A stretch of DNA of 64,000 nt from CAJCIT01 sp963771305 (GTDB taxonomy: Bacteria; Acidobacteriota; Terriglobia; Bryobacterales; Bryobacteraceae), in contig CAVYTS010000033.1 of the NCBI GenBank assembly GCA_963771305.1, forward strand, positions 434,001 through 498,000, given 5' to 3'. The first letter of the stretch is position 1; each line of letters opens with the position of its first letter. The position numbers and the translations under genes were made by a program. Under the pieces are notes generated by a model, which was not told where the DNA came from, did not search any database, and was given only the letters and a program-made list of their open reading frames with translations. Positions 9,742 to 19,184 of the stretch are shown here, piece after piece.

Positions 9742-10944
9742 TTAGTGGGTAACTGGATCCGGCACCGCAATCTTGTGATGCCGTTCATTCCGCACATTCC
9801 GCCAGTTCACCGTTGGGTACAGGGTGGAGCGATCAATCCGGTCGCTGTATTTCACCGCAATATTCATCAGCGAGTCCAACAGCGAATCGGAGAGGAAGTG
9901 CGGTTTCAACCCCAGGTCAATCAGTTTTGAATGCTTGGCATTGTAATAATGCTGCTCGGCTTCAACGCGTGGATCGGGCAAGTGATTGATCTCCACCGTC
10001 AGGCCCAGGTGGGCGGCCGCTGTACGAACCAGCTCCGCGATATCCAAAACCGAAAACTGCTCCGTGAACTGGTTGAAGACCCGGCACTCGCCCGGCCCGG
10101 ATGGGTTCAGGCAAGCGAGTTCAATGCATCGAACCGTGTCGCGAATATCCAGGAAGCCGCGCGTCTGGCCGCCTTTCCCATACACCGTCAACGGGTGGCC
10201 AATCGCAGCCTGCACGCAGAACCGGTTCAGCACCGTGCCGAATACTTCGTCGTAGTCGAAACGATTGATGAGCGCGTCGCTATAGGCGGTTTCGTCCGTC
10301 ATCGTACCGTACACAACACCTTGATTGAGGTCCGTGGCTCGCAGTCCCCAAATCTTGCAGGCAAACATCATGTTGTGGCTGTCGTGCACCTTGGAGAGGT
10401 GATAGAACGAGCCCGGCTGCTTCGGATACGGCAGAACGTCCTTACGGCCGTTGTGTTCAATGGTGATGTAGCCCTCTTCGATATCGATGTTGGGGGTACC
10501 GTATTCACCCATCGTGCCCAGCTTGATGAGGTGGCACTCCGGCGCGAACTCCTTCAGCGCAAACAGCAGGTTCAGCGTACCCACTACGTTGTTCACTTGC
10601 GTGAAAACGGCATGCTTGCGATCGATCATGGAGTACGGCGCGGAGCGCTGCTCCGCAAAATGCACCACTGCCTCGGGCTGAATGGCGCGCAGGGTTGAGG
10701 AGAGGAAATCGTACTCCGTGACATCGCCTGTATGGCTCTCGATGTCATGTCCGGTCAGCTCCTTCCAGGCCCGCAGCCGCTCCGGCAGAGTAGCGATCGG
10801 AGTCAAGGTCTGCACGCCAAGCTCGTGATCCCAAAGGCGGCGCGAGAAATTATCAATGATCGAGACGGAGTGCCCCTTCTTGGATAAATACAACGCGGTC
10901 GCCCAGCCGCAATAGCCGTCCCCGCCCATCACACAAATCGTCAT
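9742..10944 (-). CDS. sqdB: UDP-sulfoquinovose synthase
   Basis: Extended-SDR enzyme of 400 residues, near-colinear with plant SQD1 and bacterial SqdB. It makes UDP-sulfoquinovose from UDP-glucose and sulfite, the head-group donor for the sulfolipid SQDG. The NAD-binding start is VMGGDGYCGWATALYLSKK. Diagnostic segments are HFAEQRSAPYSMID, LGTMGEYGTPNIDIEEGYI, FYHLSKVHDSHN and YGKGGQTRGFLDIRDTV. Predicted catalytic residues are T144, E147, Y181 and K185. No SqdX/SQD2 glycosyltransferase is seen in the window. Upstream on the same strand are two overlapping small membrane-transporter genes, 153 bases away. Confidence 0.95.
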   Translation of the reverse strand: MTICVMGGDGYCGWATALYLSKKGHSVSIIDNFSRRLWDHELGVQTLTPIATLPERLRAWKELTGHDIESHTGDVTEYDFLSSTLRAIQPEAVVHFAEQRSAPYSMIDRKHAVFTQVNNVVGTLNLLFALKEFAPECHLIKLGTMGEYGTPNIDIEEGYITIEHNGRKDVLPYPKQPGSFYHLSKVHDSHNMMFACKIWGLRATDLNQGVVYGTMTDETAYSDALINRFDYDEVFGTVLNRFCVQAAIGHPLTVYGKGGQTRGFLDIRDTVRCIELACLNPSGPGECRVFNQFTEQFSVLDIAELVRTAAAHLGLTVEINHLPDPRVEAEQHYYNAKHSKLIDLGLKPHFLSDSLLDSLMNIAVKYSDRIDRSTLYPTVNWRNVRNERHHKIAVPDPVTH

Positions 10945-11097
10945 GTAATCTCCGTCAATACTCTCTTGTGGCTTCGCGCCTCAACCAACAAGTGTAAACG
11001 ACCGCCTGCCTATGAACCGTTAAGACTAACCGTTCCGTCAACGCGATCCAGCCACACTTGTGAGACTCTTTGGCACACTCAAACGCTTCGTGAAGCC

Positions 11098-11457
11098 TCA
11101 GCGCGCGACCAGGATGATGCCGCAGAGCACCAGACCAGCGCCAATCATTCTTTTCCTGTCCAAGTGTTCCTTCAATAGGGTTCTTGCCAGGATTGTCTCC
11201 AGTATAAAACTCGCGGCGGAGGCGGGTACCGCAAAGCTAAGGGCCTCATTCTGAACCAGCGCCAGGAAAGCGAAAAACGAAACAGCCATGCATCCAATCG
11301 CTAGGATCAGGAAACCACGTTTGGCAATCAACTCCGGCATCCGCCAGAACCGGACTGCATGGCCGCCCTGTTCTCCGACCCGCTTCATCTCGTAACTCTG
11401 GAGCAGGTCCGCCAGAACGGTTGTCAGAACTACCACCGCGAGCAAGATCCATTTCAT
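11098..11457 (-). CDS. Small DMT/EamA-type membrane protein (second of a pair)
   Basis: Protein of 119 residues with four predicted transmembrane helices, the half-size form of the drug/metabolite transporter superfamily (SMR or ArnE/ArnF-like). Its end, IGAGLVLCGIILVAR, matches the last helix of EamA proteins. The start overlaps the stop of the preceding gene by four bases (ATGA at 11454-11457), so the two are translationally coupled and probably form a heterodimer. The transported molecule is not known; lipid-linked sugars are one possibility given sqdB downstream. Confidence 0.75.
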   Translation of the reverse strand: MKWILLAVVVLTTVLADLLQSYEMKRVGEQGGHAVRFWRMPELIAKRGFLILAIGCMAVSFFAFLALVQNEALSFAVPASAASFILETILARTLLKEHLDRKRMIGAGLVLCGIILVAR

Positions 11458-11870
11458 GGATGTTTCCTCGCCCCGGGGTGCTTGGTCTTTTTCAAGGTCG
11501 CTCCCACAAAAGCTGTTCCAAGAAAGATCAGGCTTGCCCCGATCCAGCGCTGGACGCTTACCTGTTCCCCGAGAAAGACCTTTCCCAGCACCGTCGTCAG
11601 GATGTACCCGGTTGCCGTGACGGGAAGCACGAAGCTCAGGTCAGCGACACCAAGCAAGGACATCCGCGCCAGCAGCCAGACGATTTGCGTGACAATCCCT
11701 AGCACCACCAAGGGGTCCACCATAGCTCGTAGGAAGAGCAGCGGGTCGCTCGAGAGCGCCTGTGGAAAATGCCGGACTCCCCATGCCAGAAACAGATTGC
11801 TGAATGGCTTGAGGAGAATAACCAACACCAGGAGCGAATAGATGTGAAGCAGTCGGCGGCGTTCCGTCAT
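11454..11870 (-). CDS. Small DMT/EamA-type membrane protein (first of a pair)
   Basis: Protein of 138 residues with four hydrophobic segments. It includes a typical DMT end, GASLIFLGTAFVGATL, followed by a basic tail. It is related in layout to the downstream 119-residue protein and coupled to it by an ATGA overlap. Paired short DMT proteins work as heterodimers in known cases (EbrAB, YkkCD, ArnEF). Substrate unknown. Confidence 0.75.
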   Translation of the reverse strand: MTERRRLLHIYSLLVLVILLKPFSNLFLAWGVRHFPQALSSDPLLFLRAMVDPLVVLGIVTQIVWLLARMSLLGVADLSFVLPVTATGYILTTVLGKVFLGEQVSVQRWIGASLIFLGTAFVGATLKKTKHPGARKHP

Positions 11871-11974
11871 CGCCTCGCCGGAGCCCCCGGCGCTGGCGCT
11901 GCGTTTGGATGCGGGTGGGGTGTGTTCGTCGTCAAGCCGCTTCGGTTGCAGAGTATCACGGACTATGGTGTGCT

Positions 11975-12646
11975 CTAGAGCGCAAGCTGTCCGCGATACA
12001 TCATGTCTTTCAGATTGAACTTCGCTTTCGCATCCATCGGACCCACCCTGGTCGAAAACGTCACCTGCTTCTCGTTGTGCAACTCAACGAACCGTTTGAA
12101 GAAGCCAAACAGCAGTGTCGCTCCGCCACCCTTATCCGGGCGGATTAACCCAGGGTGCACAACGTCTTTTCCGTGTGGCTGCAATATCGTGATTTCTTTC
12201 AAGGCCTCATACGTGTTAGCCGCTTTTGCACTCTCGGCATCCGTTCCCTCGCCCGAGAAAATCGGCAATCCGGACACGCTAATCACGTAGTAGTCCGCAA
12301 ACTCCGCTGGAACCCTCCAGTGGAGCGCGTCAATCATCGGCTGAGCGCTCGCCCAACGAACGACACCCTGAAACTTGGGTGAAAGCTGCTCGTCCGTCGG
12401 ACGGTTGCTTTGTGGCCCGCTTCCGTACTGCCCGCGGCGTTGCGATTGCTGGTTACTGATCAGTGGAATCTCGGCCTTCACCGGCTTCGCCCAAGGCGAA
12501 TCGGTCGTGAGTCGTTCAATCTCCTCATGGGTCCATTCGCCTGGGTCCTTCTTGTTCCAGAAGTCCTGGCTAAACCCGCTTAGGCAGTACGGCACACACG
12601 AAGCGCAAGTCAAACGCAGCAGCGTTCTGCGGCTGCACGCGAACAT
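11975..12646 (-). CDS. Secreted protein of unknown function
   Basis: About 223 residues. The start at 12646 (MFACSRRTLLRL) is preferred over one 14 codons upstream because it opens directly into a basic N-region and hydrophobic core that look like a signal peptide. The mature part begins FWNKKDPGEWTHEEIERL and continues with SPWAK, a pattern I associate with acidobacterial secreted hypothetical proteins. The rest has alternating beta-like segments and ends MMYRGQLAL. No catalytic motif is seen and no function can be given. Confidence 0.65.
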   Translation of the reverse strand: MFACSRRTLLRLTCASCVPYCLSGFSQDFWNKKDPGEWTHEEIERLTTDSPWAKPVKAEIPLISNQQSQRRGQYGSGPQSNRPTDEQLSPKFQGVVRWASAQPMIDALHWRVPAEFADYYVISVSGLPIFSGEGTDAESAKAANTYEALKEITILQPHGKDVVHPGLIRPDKGGGATLLFGFFKRFVELHNEKQVTFSTRVGPMDAKAKFNLKDMMYRGQLAL

Positions 12647-12858
12647 TCGGGAGGAACCGAGATTGTCAGTTAAAGGTCTATTAGACACGGGGAGCTATCT
12701 ACACAAGAAAGGTAGACGCTTGAAGAGTAGCTTTCATCCGCCGCCCAAGTCAATGCCCGCCTAAGAAACCTCAGCACGGAACCGCGCGCGTCAGCAAGCC
12801 GATACACGACGAAGCCCACCGGTCCCAGCCCTTTTACATTTCTTGACCTTCTCAGTCT

Positions 12859-14790
12859 TCAAGGCGCGAGGCTCTGGCGATACGCCCATTCCTTCGCGGC
12901 CCGCGCGTGAACCGCGGGAACATCAATCTCCAGCAAATAGCCCCCATTCACCAACGCCGCGGCCGCCTTGTCAATCTGGTCGAGATAGGCTTGCTCAGTC
13001 GGGTATCTTTCTTCAATTGAAGCTCGCGGATCATTCCGGCTCTCCCGGCTCGCTTTCGTCAAGGGAAAAGGAATCCACGAACCGGTCATGCCGTACAGTT
13101 CCGTCGGCGCTCCAATTTTGGCGGCGCGGAGATTCCAGCCGGTGTTGGTTGCCAGCGGCACAGCCACTTCCGGCATCTGTATGCCACCCTTGTCATTCCC
13201 ATCAGCATCGACTTGAGGAACCAACGTGGGGAACGGCTCGCCGGCCTTGGGGGGCTGTTGAGCGAAGTCCAGCCGGTATGCCTCCCGCTTGTGCGTAGGC
13301 ACAGCGATTCCAGGGATCTTCGGGAAGCTCAATCTCTCAATAGTCACCAGTTCCCCGCGGCTGAGCCGTGGATACTGCGAGGGCGGCGGCTCCGTACCAT
13401 CCTTCAGCCACTTCTGCATCGCCACCAGCAGCGCTCTCAAACCGTAGCGGTAATCGTTCGTGCTAGTTACATTCTGCGCCTCCGCGGGTCGAGGGGGAAT
13501 CGATCCCGAGCCATGTTGCGAACCCGAGAAGTAATAGATTCGCGTGTTCGCCGAGGGTGGCGCGTCAGCCTTTCCGTCGGGCGAGGTGTGGATCAGTGAC
13601 GCGGCGCGGCCCCAGTATTCATAGCTCCCATTGATCAGAAACAGTTTCGGCGCTACGTTGGCCTGACGCGCCTTGACCAGCAGACCTTCCTCGTCGAACG
13701 GCGGCAGATCCACGTCGTAAGACACATTCCAGAACGGATGGCCGTCGCGCGATGGTTGGGCAAAACGTTCATTGAAGCTTCCCCGCCCCGCTCCCGCCAC
13801 CTGCGCCCAAACGCCATCGAATACGCGCCGCTGCTTTTCATCCGCGTTGAAGCCGTCATACACGTAAGCCCGCAGGAACCGGCCACTCTGCGAAACACCG
13901 AACCCGATCGCCCGCTTCAAGTAACTGTGCTGATCGCCCAACAGCGTCTCTTCGCCGCCGTACTTCAAGAACGAAACAAAGTCTCGCACCGCTGCCGGTC
14001 CCAGGCCCGCCACAACTGGATCCATTGCGAGGTAGACCACCTCATAAATCCTGCCGGGCGTAAACCCACCCTTGACAGCTACATTCCGATCCGTCGTGAA
14101 CGTCCACTCATTTCGCGGAATCAACGTACGCTCGCCGGCTACCGAGTCCCGAACATAGAGCTTGTTCCTGGGCGAGGATGCATCGGCTACCGAGTAGCCA
14201 ATCTGTGCCCGGTCACCCAAGGAGATCACATCCGTGGGCGCATCGCCAGTCCATTCCGACCGCACCAGCCCGGTTATCGTCGCACCGTTCTGTGTAGCAA
14301 CCGGCGCGTACAAATGCATCAAACTCTCGCCGGGTGGCACATCGAATTCCCAGCCGATCCAAACCAGCGTGAAGCCGTGCTCCAGCAGGAAGCCGTCTCC
14401 AAACGCCTCCGGCGAGTCCACTTTGAGTGGACCCCGCCCGGAATCAAACACGCTGAGCAGCCCCTTGCCGCCGCGATTTGAAATCTCGACCAACGCTGTT
14501 CCGTTCCCAGTCTTGGGATCGCGCGGTTTGAGAACGTATAAGTCGGCCGAGAACTCCACCAGCCCCTGCTCGTTCTTAGGCGCCAAATCAATGTCGGCAA
14601 TGATGCGGTCGGCGGGCAGCTTTGGATCGACGGAAAACTCCACCCGCGCCCGTATCGCCTCATAGGGGCCGGCCTTTCCAAACGGCTTTCCGTTCAGGAC
14701 ATCATCGCGTTCGATCACATGAACGGCCGTCACCGCTGCGGGGAGCAGCGCGGGAAGAGCAATACGCCAGGTAGTGCAATTCGGGACCAC
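12859..14790 (-). CDS. Secreted alpha/beta-hydrolase domain protein (PF20091-like)
   Basis: Large protein of 643 residues with a GTG start. The nucleophile elbow GFGVSQSGRFLRAYVYDGFN is near residues 300-320, with Ser as the likely nucleophile. A DVDLPPFDEEGLL segment and a late region IYYFSGSQHGSG that could supply the catalytic histidine follow. Members of this family are exported hydrolases of unknown substrate. An N-terminal hydrophobic stretch (IALPALLPAAVTAVHV) could be a signal peptide, though the start is not certain. It stands alone, facing away from the nucleotidyltransferase gene. Confidence 0.75.
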   Translation of the reverse strand: MVPNCTTWRIALPALLPAAVTAVHVIERDDVLNGKPFGKAGPYEAIRARVEFSVDPKLPADRIIADIDLAPKNEQGLVEFSADLYVLKPRDPKTGNGTALVEISNRGGKGLLSVFDSGRGPLKVDSPEAFGDGFLLEHGFTLVWIGWEFDVPPGESLMHLYAPVATQNGATITGLVRSEWTGDAPTDVISLGDRAQIGYSVADASSPRNKLYVRDSVAGERTLIPRNEWTFTTDRNVAVKGGFTPGRIYEVVYLAMDPVVAGLGPAAVRDFVSFLKYGGEETLLGDQHSYLKRAIGFGVSQSGRFLRAYVYDGFNADEKQRRVFDGVWAQVAGAGRGSFNERFAQPSRDGHPFWNVSYDVDLPPFDEEGLLVKARQANVAPKLFLINGSYEYWGRAASLIHTSPDGKADAPPSANTRIYYFSGSQHGSGSIPPRPAEAQNVTSTNDYRYGLRALLVAMQKWLKDGTEPPPSQYPRLSRGELVTIERLSFPKIPGIAVPTHKREAYRLDFAQQPPKAGEPFPTLVPQVDADGNDKGGIQMPEVAVPLATNTGWNLRAAKIGAPTELYGMTGSWIPFPLTKASRESRNDPRASIEERYPTEQAYLDQIDKAAAALVNGGYLLEIDVPAVHARAAKEWAYRQSLAP

Positions 14791-14889
14791 ATCGAACTAA
14801 TGCTAGCGAATCTCAAAGCCGGGGCGCATGATTGGTCGCTACGTCGGCTTAGGCCAAGGCCGAGATGCGGTTGAGCGCTGCCTCCTATA

Positions 14890-15564
14890 ATGAGGTCCAT
14901 GCGCAGGACAAAAGCCCGCTCGAGAGTCTCGGCGGTTGTCCTGGCCGCCGGTATGTCCAAGCGCATGGGGAGCGTCAAGCAGCTCCTCCGGCTCGGCGAC
15001 AAAACGCTGCTGGAAACTGTCCTGGACAATCTGCGGGCCTCCCAAGTTGACGAGATCGTGGTCGTTCTCGGCGGCTCGGCGCAACTGATCCAGCAGCAGA
15101 TTAAACTAGACGATACGCGGGTCGTGGTCAATGATGACTATCAAAAAGGAATGGGCACATCGCTACGGGTGGGTGTGTCCGCTATCGATCCTTCCTCAGA
15201 CGCAGCCTTGATCGTACTGGCCGACCAACCGTTTGTCCGCCCCGGCACTATGGATCGGCTCATCGACTCCTATCAGGCGCAACGCCACCCAGTGGTAATT
15301 CCGGTGTACAAGGGCCACCGAGGCAACCCCGCGCTCCTGGAACGCTCACTGTTCCCGGAAATGATGGCCCTGCCAGGAGACATGGGATTCCGGGCAATCC
15401 TGGGCCGCCATATCGGGAAGATTCTGAAAGTGCCGGTCGACGACGTTGGTGTGCTGATCGACGTAGACACCGAAGCCGACCTGCAACGGTTTCAGCAAGC
15501 CCACCATCAGGGAACGTTGTCGCTCGAGTTCCTCGATGGGACTGATGTGGCTGACCGAGGGTAG
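14890..15564 (+). CDS. MobA/MocA-like nucleotidyltransferase
   Basis: Protein of 224 residues with a GT-A-like nucleotide-binding fold. The motif VVLAAGMSKRMGSVKQLL binds the nucleotide, and ALIVLADQPFVRPGTM carries the metal-binding Asp. GHRGNPALL and GDMGFRAIL match the molybdenum cofactor cytidylyltransferase (MocA) group. The likely reaction is transfer of CMP (or GMP) to molybdopterin, but no other molybdenum gene is in the window. A second ATG at 14899 is equally possible as start. Confidence 0.78.
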   Translation: MRSMRRTKARSRVSAVVLAAGMSKRMGSVKQLLRLGDKTLLETVLDNLRASQVDEIVVVLGGSAQLIQQQIKLDDTRVVVNDDYQKGMGTSLRVGVSAIDPSSDAALIVLADQPFVRPGTMDRLIDSYQAQRHPVVIPVYKGHRGNPALLERSLFPEMMALPGDMGFRAILGRHIGKILKVPVDDVGVLIDVDTEADLQRFQQAHHQGTLSLEFLDGTDVADRG

Positions 15565-15609
15565 CTCGCTGCGCGCTTCGTTTCGGTAGCTTGGGACAGA
15601 CGCTTTGAT

Positions 15610-16090
15610 CGCGGTTCGGATAGAAACACGTTGGGCAGGTCTGTTCAATGCTTTGATTTATTCGAGGTGTTTCCGCATCGTTTGGAACGGACTAGGCGGC
15701 CTTTTTGGGCTCGCCGGCGAGGGAAGCGACGACTTTCTTCTCGACGATCCCGTCGCCCGTGCAGAATTGAGCCATCTTTCTGGCATTTCCGAGGCGTACT
15801 TTGTTGAAGAGAAGTTCGCGCGAAATAACGAAACTCTCATGAACGGACGCCGCTCATGAGAGTTTCGTTATTTCACGCGATTTTGTCTTCAACCAGGCGC
15901 ACCTGGCTAACGCGAAAAAACTGGCTCAGTTCTGTGCCGGCGAAGGGAGGGTCGAGAAAAAGGTGGTCGACTACGTCGCCAGGGTGCCTCCCAAGCCGCC
16001 TGGTCAGTCCGAAACGATGCAGAAACACCCTTCAACAAATCAAAGCACTGAACGGTTCCACGCAACGTGTCTCGCCGCACAACGCAATCG
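15610..16090. repeat. Diverged head-to-head inverted repeat with coding signal
   Basis: Two arms of about 230 bases meet at 15843-15853. The innermost 21 bases are a perfect inverted match (15822-15842 and 15854-15874), and the rest is roughly three-quarters identical by eye. Each arm read outward from the centre stays open and encodes related peptides. The left arm (minus strand, stop at 15692-15694) gives HESFVISRELLFNK then KMAQFCTGDGIVEKKVV. The right arm (plus strand, open to 16181) gives HESFVISRDFVFNQ then KLAQFCAGEGRVEKKVV. Neither has an ATG or an upstream frame, so both look like fragments of one gene family. The protein family is not recognised. Confidence 0.6.
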
Positions 16091-16185
16091 GAGCCGCGGC
16101 CATCAAGGAGCGAACGTGAGGCTTCGAAGGAGCGACAACGATCGAGTGAAGACACCGCGCTTCCTCGTCACGATAAGGTGAATAT

Positions 16186-16668
16186 ATGGGATCTGCACGT
16201 TTCTTTGGTATCGCTGCGCTGGTGGCCTTGGCGCTGGCCGGCAACTATGCGACGCCGCGAGAGAATCAGCCCGATCCTTGGACGCCGCAACAACTCATGA
16301 TGCCGGAAGCGCTCGCCAAGCAGCTGGCGCCCGGCGCGAAGCCACCCGTCATCATCTCCGTGGCGTTCCCGGTGCTCTATCGCAACCGGCACATCGCGAC
16401 GGCCGTATTTGCGGGACCGGGGCGGGATCCGGAAGGTATCACCGCGTTGAAAGCGTCCGTGAAGGATTTTCCCAAGGATACCGAGATCGTCATCTATTGC
16501 GGTTGCTGTCCCATGGACCATTGCCCCAACCTGCGTCCGGCCTTCAGCGCGCTCAAGGAGATGGGCTTCACCAGGATTCACGCCCTCGACATCGCCACCA
16601 ACTTCAACACCAACTGGGTGACGAAGGGGTATCCCGTAGAGCCGCCGGTGGCGCCGGCCGGCCCGTAG
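16186..16668 (+). CDS. Exported rhodanese-like protein
   Basis: Protein of 160 residues with an N-terminal hydrophobic leader (residues 5-19) and a rhodanese fold. The active-site loop is IVIYCGCCPMDHCPN, so the usual single Cys is accompanied by Cys107, Cys108 and Cys113. This resembles a group of acidobacterial periplasmic rhodaneses. It may act in sulfur transfer or thiol redox chemistry; no substrate can be named. It lies 35 bases upstream of a Tat-exported oxidoreductase on the same strand. Confidence 0.75.
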   Translation: MGSARFFGIAALVALALAGNYATPRENQPDPWTPQQLMMPEALAKQLAPGAKPPVIISVAFPVLYRNRHIATAVFAGPGRDPEGITALKASVKDFPKDTEIVIYCGCCPMDHCPNLRPAFSALKEMGFTRIHALDIATNFNTNWVTKGYPVEPPVAPAGP

Positions 16669-16703
16669 AAAGTATTTTCAGATGTTAGGATGACCACATC
16701 ACT

Positions 16704-17912
16704 ATGACGAAGTCGCGGCGGGCATTTCTGGGACAGGTGGCTACCGGATTGGGCACATTGGCCTCGGTCCCGCGCAACGCGCTGGGCGCGAATGAGCGGA
16801 TTCGTTTGGCCATTATCGGCTATGGCGACCGCGGTTCACAGATCGCCCAAGAAGCGATCGATTGCCCCAATATCGAGTTCGTCGCCGTTACGGATGTCTA
16901 CACTGCTCAATTGGAACAGGCCAAGTCGCGCATCCCGGGCGTGAAAACATACTACGACCACCGGCTGATGCTGGAAGACAAATCCATCGACGCGGTGCTC
17001 ATCGCGACGCCACAGCATCTGCACTGCGAACATTTCGTTGATTCCATAAACGCCGGCAAGCATGTGTATCAGGAAAAGACCATGGCCTTCACGGTGGAGC
17101 ACGCCAAGCGCATGCGAGCCGCCTATCTGCCGGTGAAAGGCAAACAGACCGTCCAAGTGGGCCATCAGAGCTGTTCGCTCGGTCAAGTCAATGACGCGCT
17201 GGATTTCCTGAAAGACAACAAGGTGGGCCGCATCACCGCCATCGACGCCATGATGTATCGCAACACACCGCATGGCAAGCCGCAGTGGGCGCGGCCGTTG
17301 AATGCCACCATGAATCCCGAGAACATTCTCTGGAACAAGTTTCTGGGCGAGGCTCCTAAAGTAGAGTTCGATGCCAATCGCTATCGCAATTGGCGGTTCT
17401 TTTGGGACTACTCCGGCGGCAACGTGTATGAGAACATGTGCCACCAGGTTTCCTTCTGGTACAAAGTGCTGGGACTGGATGTGCCGTCGGCGGTCACCAT
17501 GACCGGCGGTCTGTATCTCTGGCAGGATGGCCGGGAAGTGCCGGACACCATGAACGTCTCGATGCAGCAGCCCGAGGAAATACTCTTCAGTTGGATCTCG
17601 GGGTTTGGCAACGCCAGTCCCGGCGTGACCGAGCAAGTGTTGGGCACGGATGGAACCATTCTCAAGGGCCAGCAGATACGCTATGCGCCCGAGCCGGTAA
17701 ACCGGCCCAGAGCCGAGGCCTTGACCGGCCAAACGCCCACTCCGCCGCGCGCCCACATGCAGAACTTCCTGGATTGCATTCGCGCCGGCCGCGAAACCAA
17801 CTGCCCCTTTGAGCTTGGTTTTAAGGTTTCAGTCGCCTGCCGCATGTCCGTGGATAGTTACCGCTTGAAGCGCACGTTGCAGTGGGATCGCCAAAAAGAA
17901 GAGATCGTCTGA
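16704..17912 (+). CDS. Tat-exported Gfo/Idh/MocA-family oxidoreductase
   Basis: Protein of 402 residues with a twin-arginine leader (KSRRAFLGQVATGLGTLASV). The NAD-binding motif is LAIIGYGDRGSQ, followed by the family segment IATPQHLHCEHFVDSINAGK. The usual EKP motif reads EKT here (VYQEKTMAFT). The substrate domain contains FWDYSGGNVYENMCHQV, typical of the secreted subgroup. It is the second protein of this family in the window and is not closely similar to the one at 4904. The reaction is probably NAD(P)-dependent sugar or polyol oxidation. Confidence 0.85.
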   Translation: MTKSRRAFLGQVATGLGTLASVPRNALGANERIRLAIIGYGDRGSQIAQEAIDCPNIEFVAVTDVYTAQLEQAKSRIPGVKTYYDHRLMLEDKSIDAVLIATPQHLHCEHFVDSINAGKHVYQEKTMAFTVEHAKRMRAAYLPVKGKQTVQVGHQSCSLGQVNDALDFLKDNKVGRITAIDAMMYRNTPHGKPQWARPLNATMNPENILWNKFLGEAPKVEFDANRYRNWRFFWDYSGGNVYENMCHQVSFWYKVLGLDVPSAVTMTGGLYLWQDGREVPDTMNVSMQQPEEILFSWISGFGNASPGVTEQVLGTDGTILKGQQIRYAPEPVNRPRAEALTGQTPTPPRAHMQNFLDCIRAGRETNCPFELGFKVSVACRMSVDSYRLKRTLQWDRQKEEIV

Positions 17913-17969
17913 CCGGACGAGATCGGAATGGAGACTCGGCGCGCCGGCTAGGGTGCGGCCGGCACAACT

Positions 17970-19112
17970 ATGGACTTTGAATTCAGCGCGGAGCAGATAC
18001 AGCTCCGCAAGATGGTGCGGGAGTTTGCGGAATCGGAGATTCGCCCGCACGTACTGGAATGGGACGAAGAACAGATCTTCCCGCTGGAGCAAATCAAGAA
18101 GGCCGGCGGGTTGGGATTCCTGGGCGCCATCTTTCCGGAGGATCTGGGCGGCTCGGAGATGGGGTACATCGATTACTCCATCATTATTGAAGAGCTGGCG
18201 CGTGTTGATCCGAGCGTCGCGCTGATTGTGGCGGCGCACAATTCGCTGTGCACCAACCATATCTATCTCGCGGGCAATGAAGAACAGAAGCAGAAGTACA
18301 TTCCGAAGCTGGCGACCGGTGAATGGATCGGCTGCTGGTCGCTGACGGAGCCGGAGGCGGGCTCGGATGCGGGAGGCACGCGCAGCACCGCTGTCTATCG
18401 CGGCGACGAATGGGTTCTCAATGGCGGCAAGACTTTCACCACCAACGCGCATTATGCGCACGTCTGCGTGGCCATGGCCGTGACGGACCGCGCGGCGTCA
18501 CAGCATGGCATCTCGGCATTCATACTGGAAGCCGGTACACCCGGGTTCCGCGTTGGCAAGAAGGAAAACAAGCTGGGCATGCGCGCCAGCGCGACCGGCG
18601 AAGTGCTGTTCCACGATTGCCGCTTGCCGCGTGAACAGCTGCTGGGCAAGCCGGGCGAAGGCTTCGTCGACAGCCTGCGGATCCTGGATGGCGGGCGCAT
18701 CTCGATTGCCGCGTTGTCTATCGGCTTGGCTCGAGGGGCCTATGAGGCAGCGTTGGGGTATTCGAAACAGCGCAAACAGTTTGGCCGGCCCATCTCAGAG
18801 TTTCAGGCGATCCAACACAAGCTCGCAGACATGGCTACGTCGATTGAGGCGGCCCGGCTGCTCACCTATCGGGCAGGGGCGTTGAAGGATCTCGGCAAGC
18901 GCGTCACGAAGGAATCGGCCATGGCGAAGCTGTTCGCGTCAGAAATGGCCGTCCGGGTAGCGGATGAGGCGCTGCAGATTCACGGTGGCTACGGATTCAT
19001 CAAGGACTACCCGGTGGAGAAGTTCTATCGTGATGTGAAGCTATGCACGATCGGCGAAGGTACGAGCGAGATACAGCGCCTTGTGATCGCGCGGCAGTTG
19101 CTGAAGGAATAG
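17970..19112 (+). CDS. Acyl-CoA dehydrogenase
   Basis: Cytosolic flavoenzyme of 380 residues with the three-domain acyl-CoA dehydrogenase layout. The signature segments are CWSLTEPEAGSDAG (FAD/substrate contact), QFGRPISEFQAIQHKLADMA, and the C-terminal YPVEKFYRDVKLCTIGEGTSE containing the catalytic Glu. It is closest in pattern to short/medium-chain enzymes of beta-oxidation or branched amino acid breakdown. No other beta-oxidation gene is adjacent; an acyl-CoA ligase lies 11 kb away. Confidence 0.92.
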   Translation: MDFEFSAEQIQLRKMVREFAESEIRPHVLEWDEEQIFPLEQIKKAGGLGFLGAIFPEDLGGSEMGYIDYSIIIEELARVDPSVALIVAAHNSLCTNHIYLAGNEEQKQKYIPKLATGEWIGCWSLTEPEAGSDAGGTRSTAVYRGDEWVLNGGKTFTTNAHYAHVCVAMAVTDRAASQHGISAFILEAGTPGFRVGKKENKLGMRASATGEVLFHDCRLPREQLLGKPGEGFVDSLRILDGGRISIAALSIGLARGAYEAALGYSKQRKQFGRPISEFQAIQHKLADMATSIEAARLLTYRAGALKDLGKRVTKESAMAKLFASEMAVRVADEALQIHGGYGFIKDYPVEKFYRDVKLCTIGEGTSEIQRLVIARQLLKE

Positions 19113-19184
19113 CGAGGTCGGAGGAAGTCATCGCAAGTAACGAAGCGCTTCGAGCTGTGGCCGTCAGAGGAGCAGTGAACGCCT

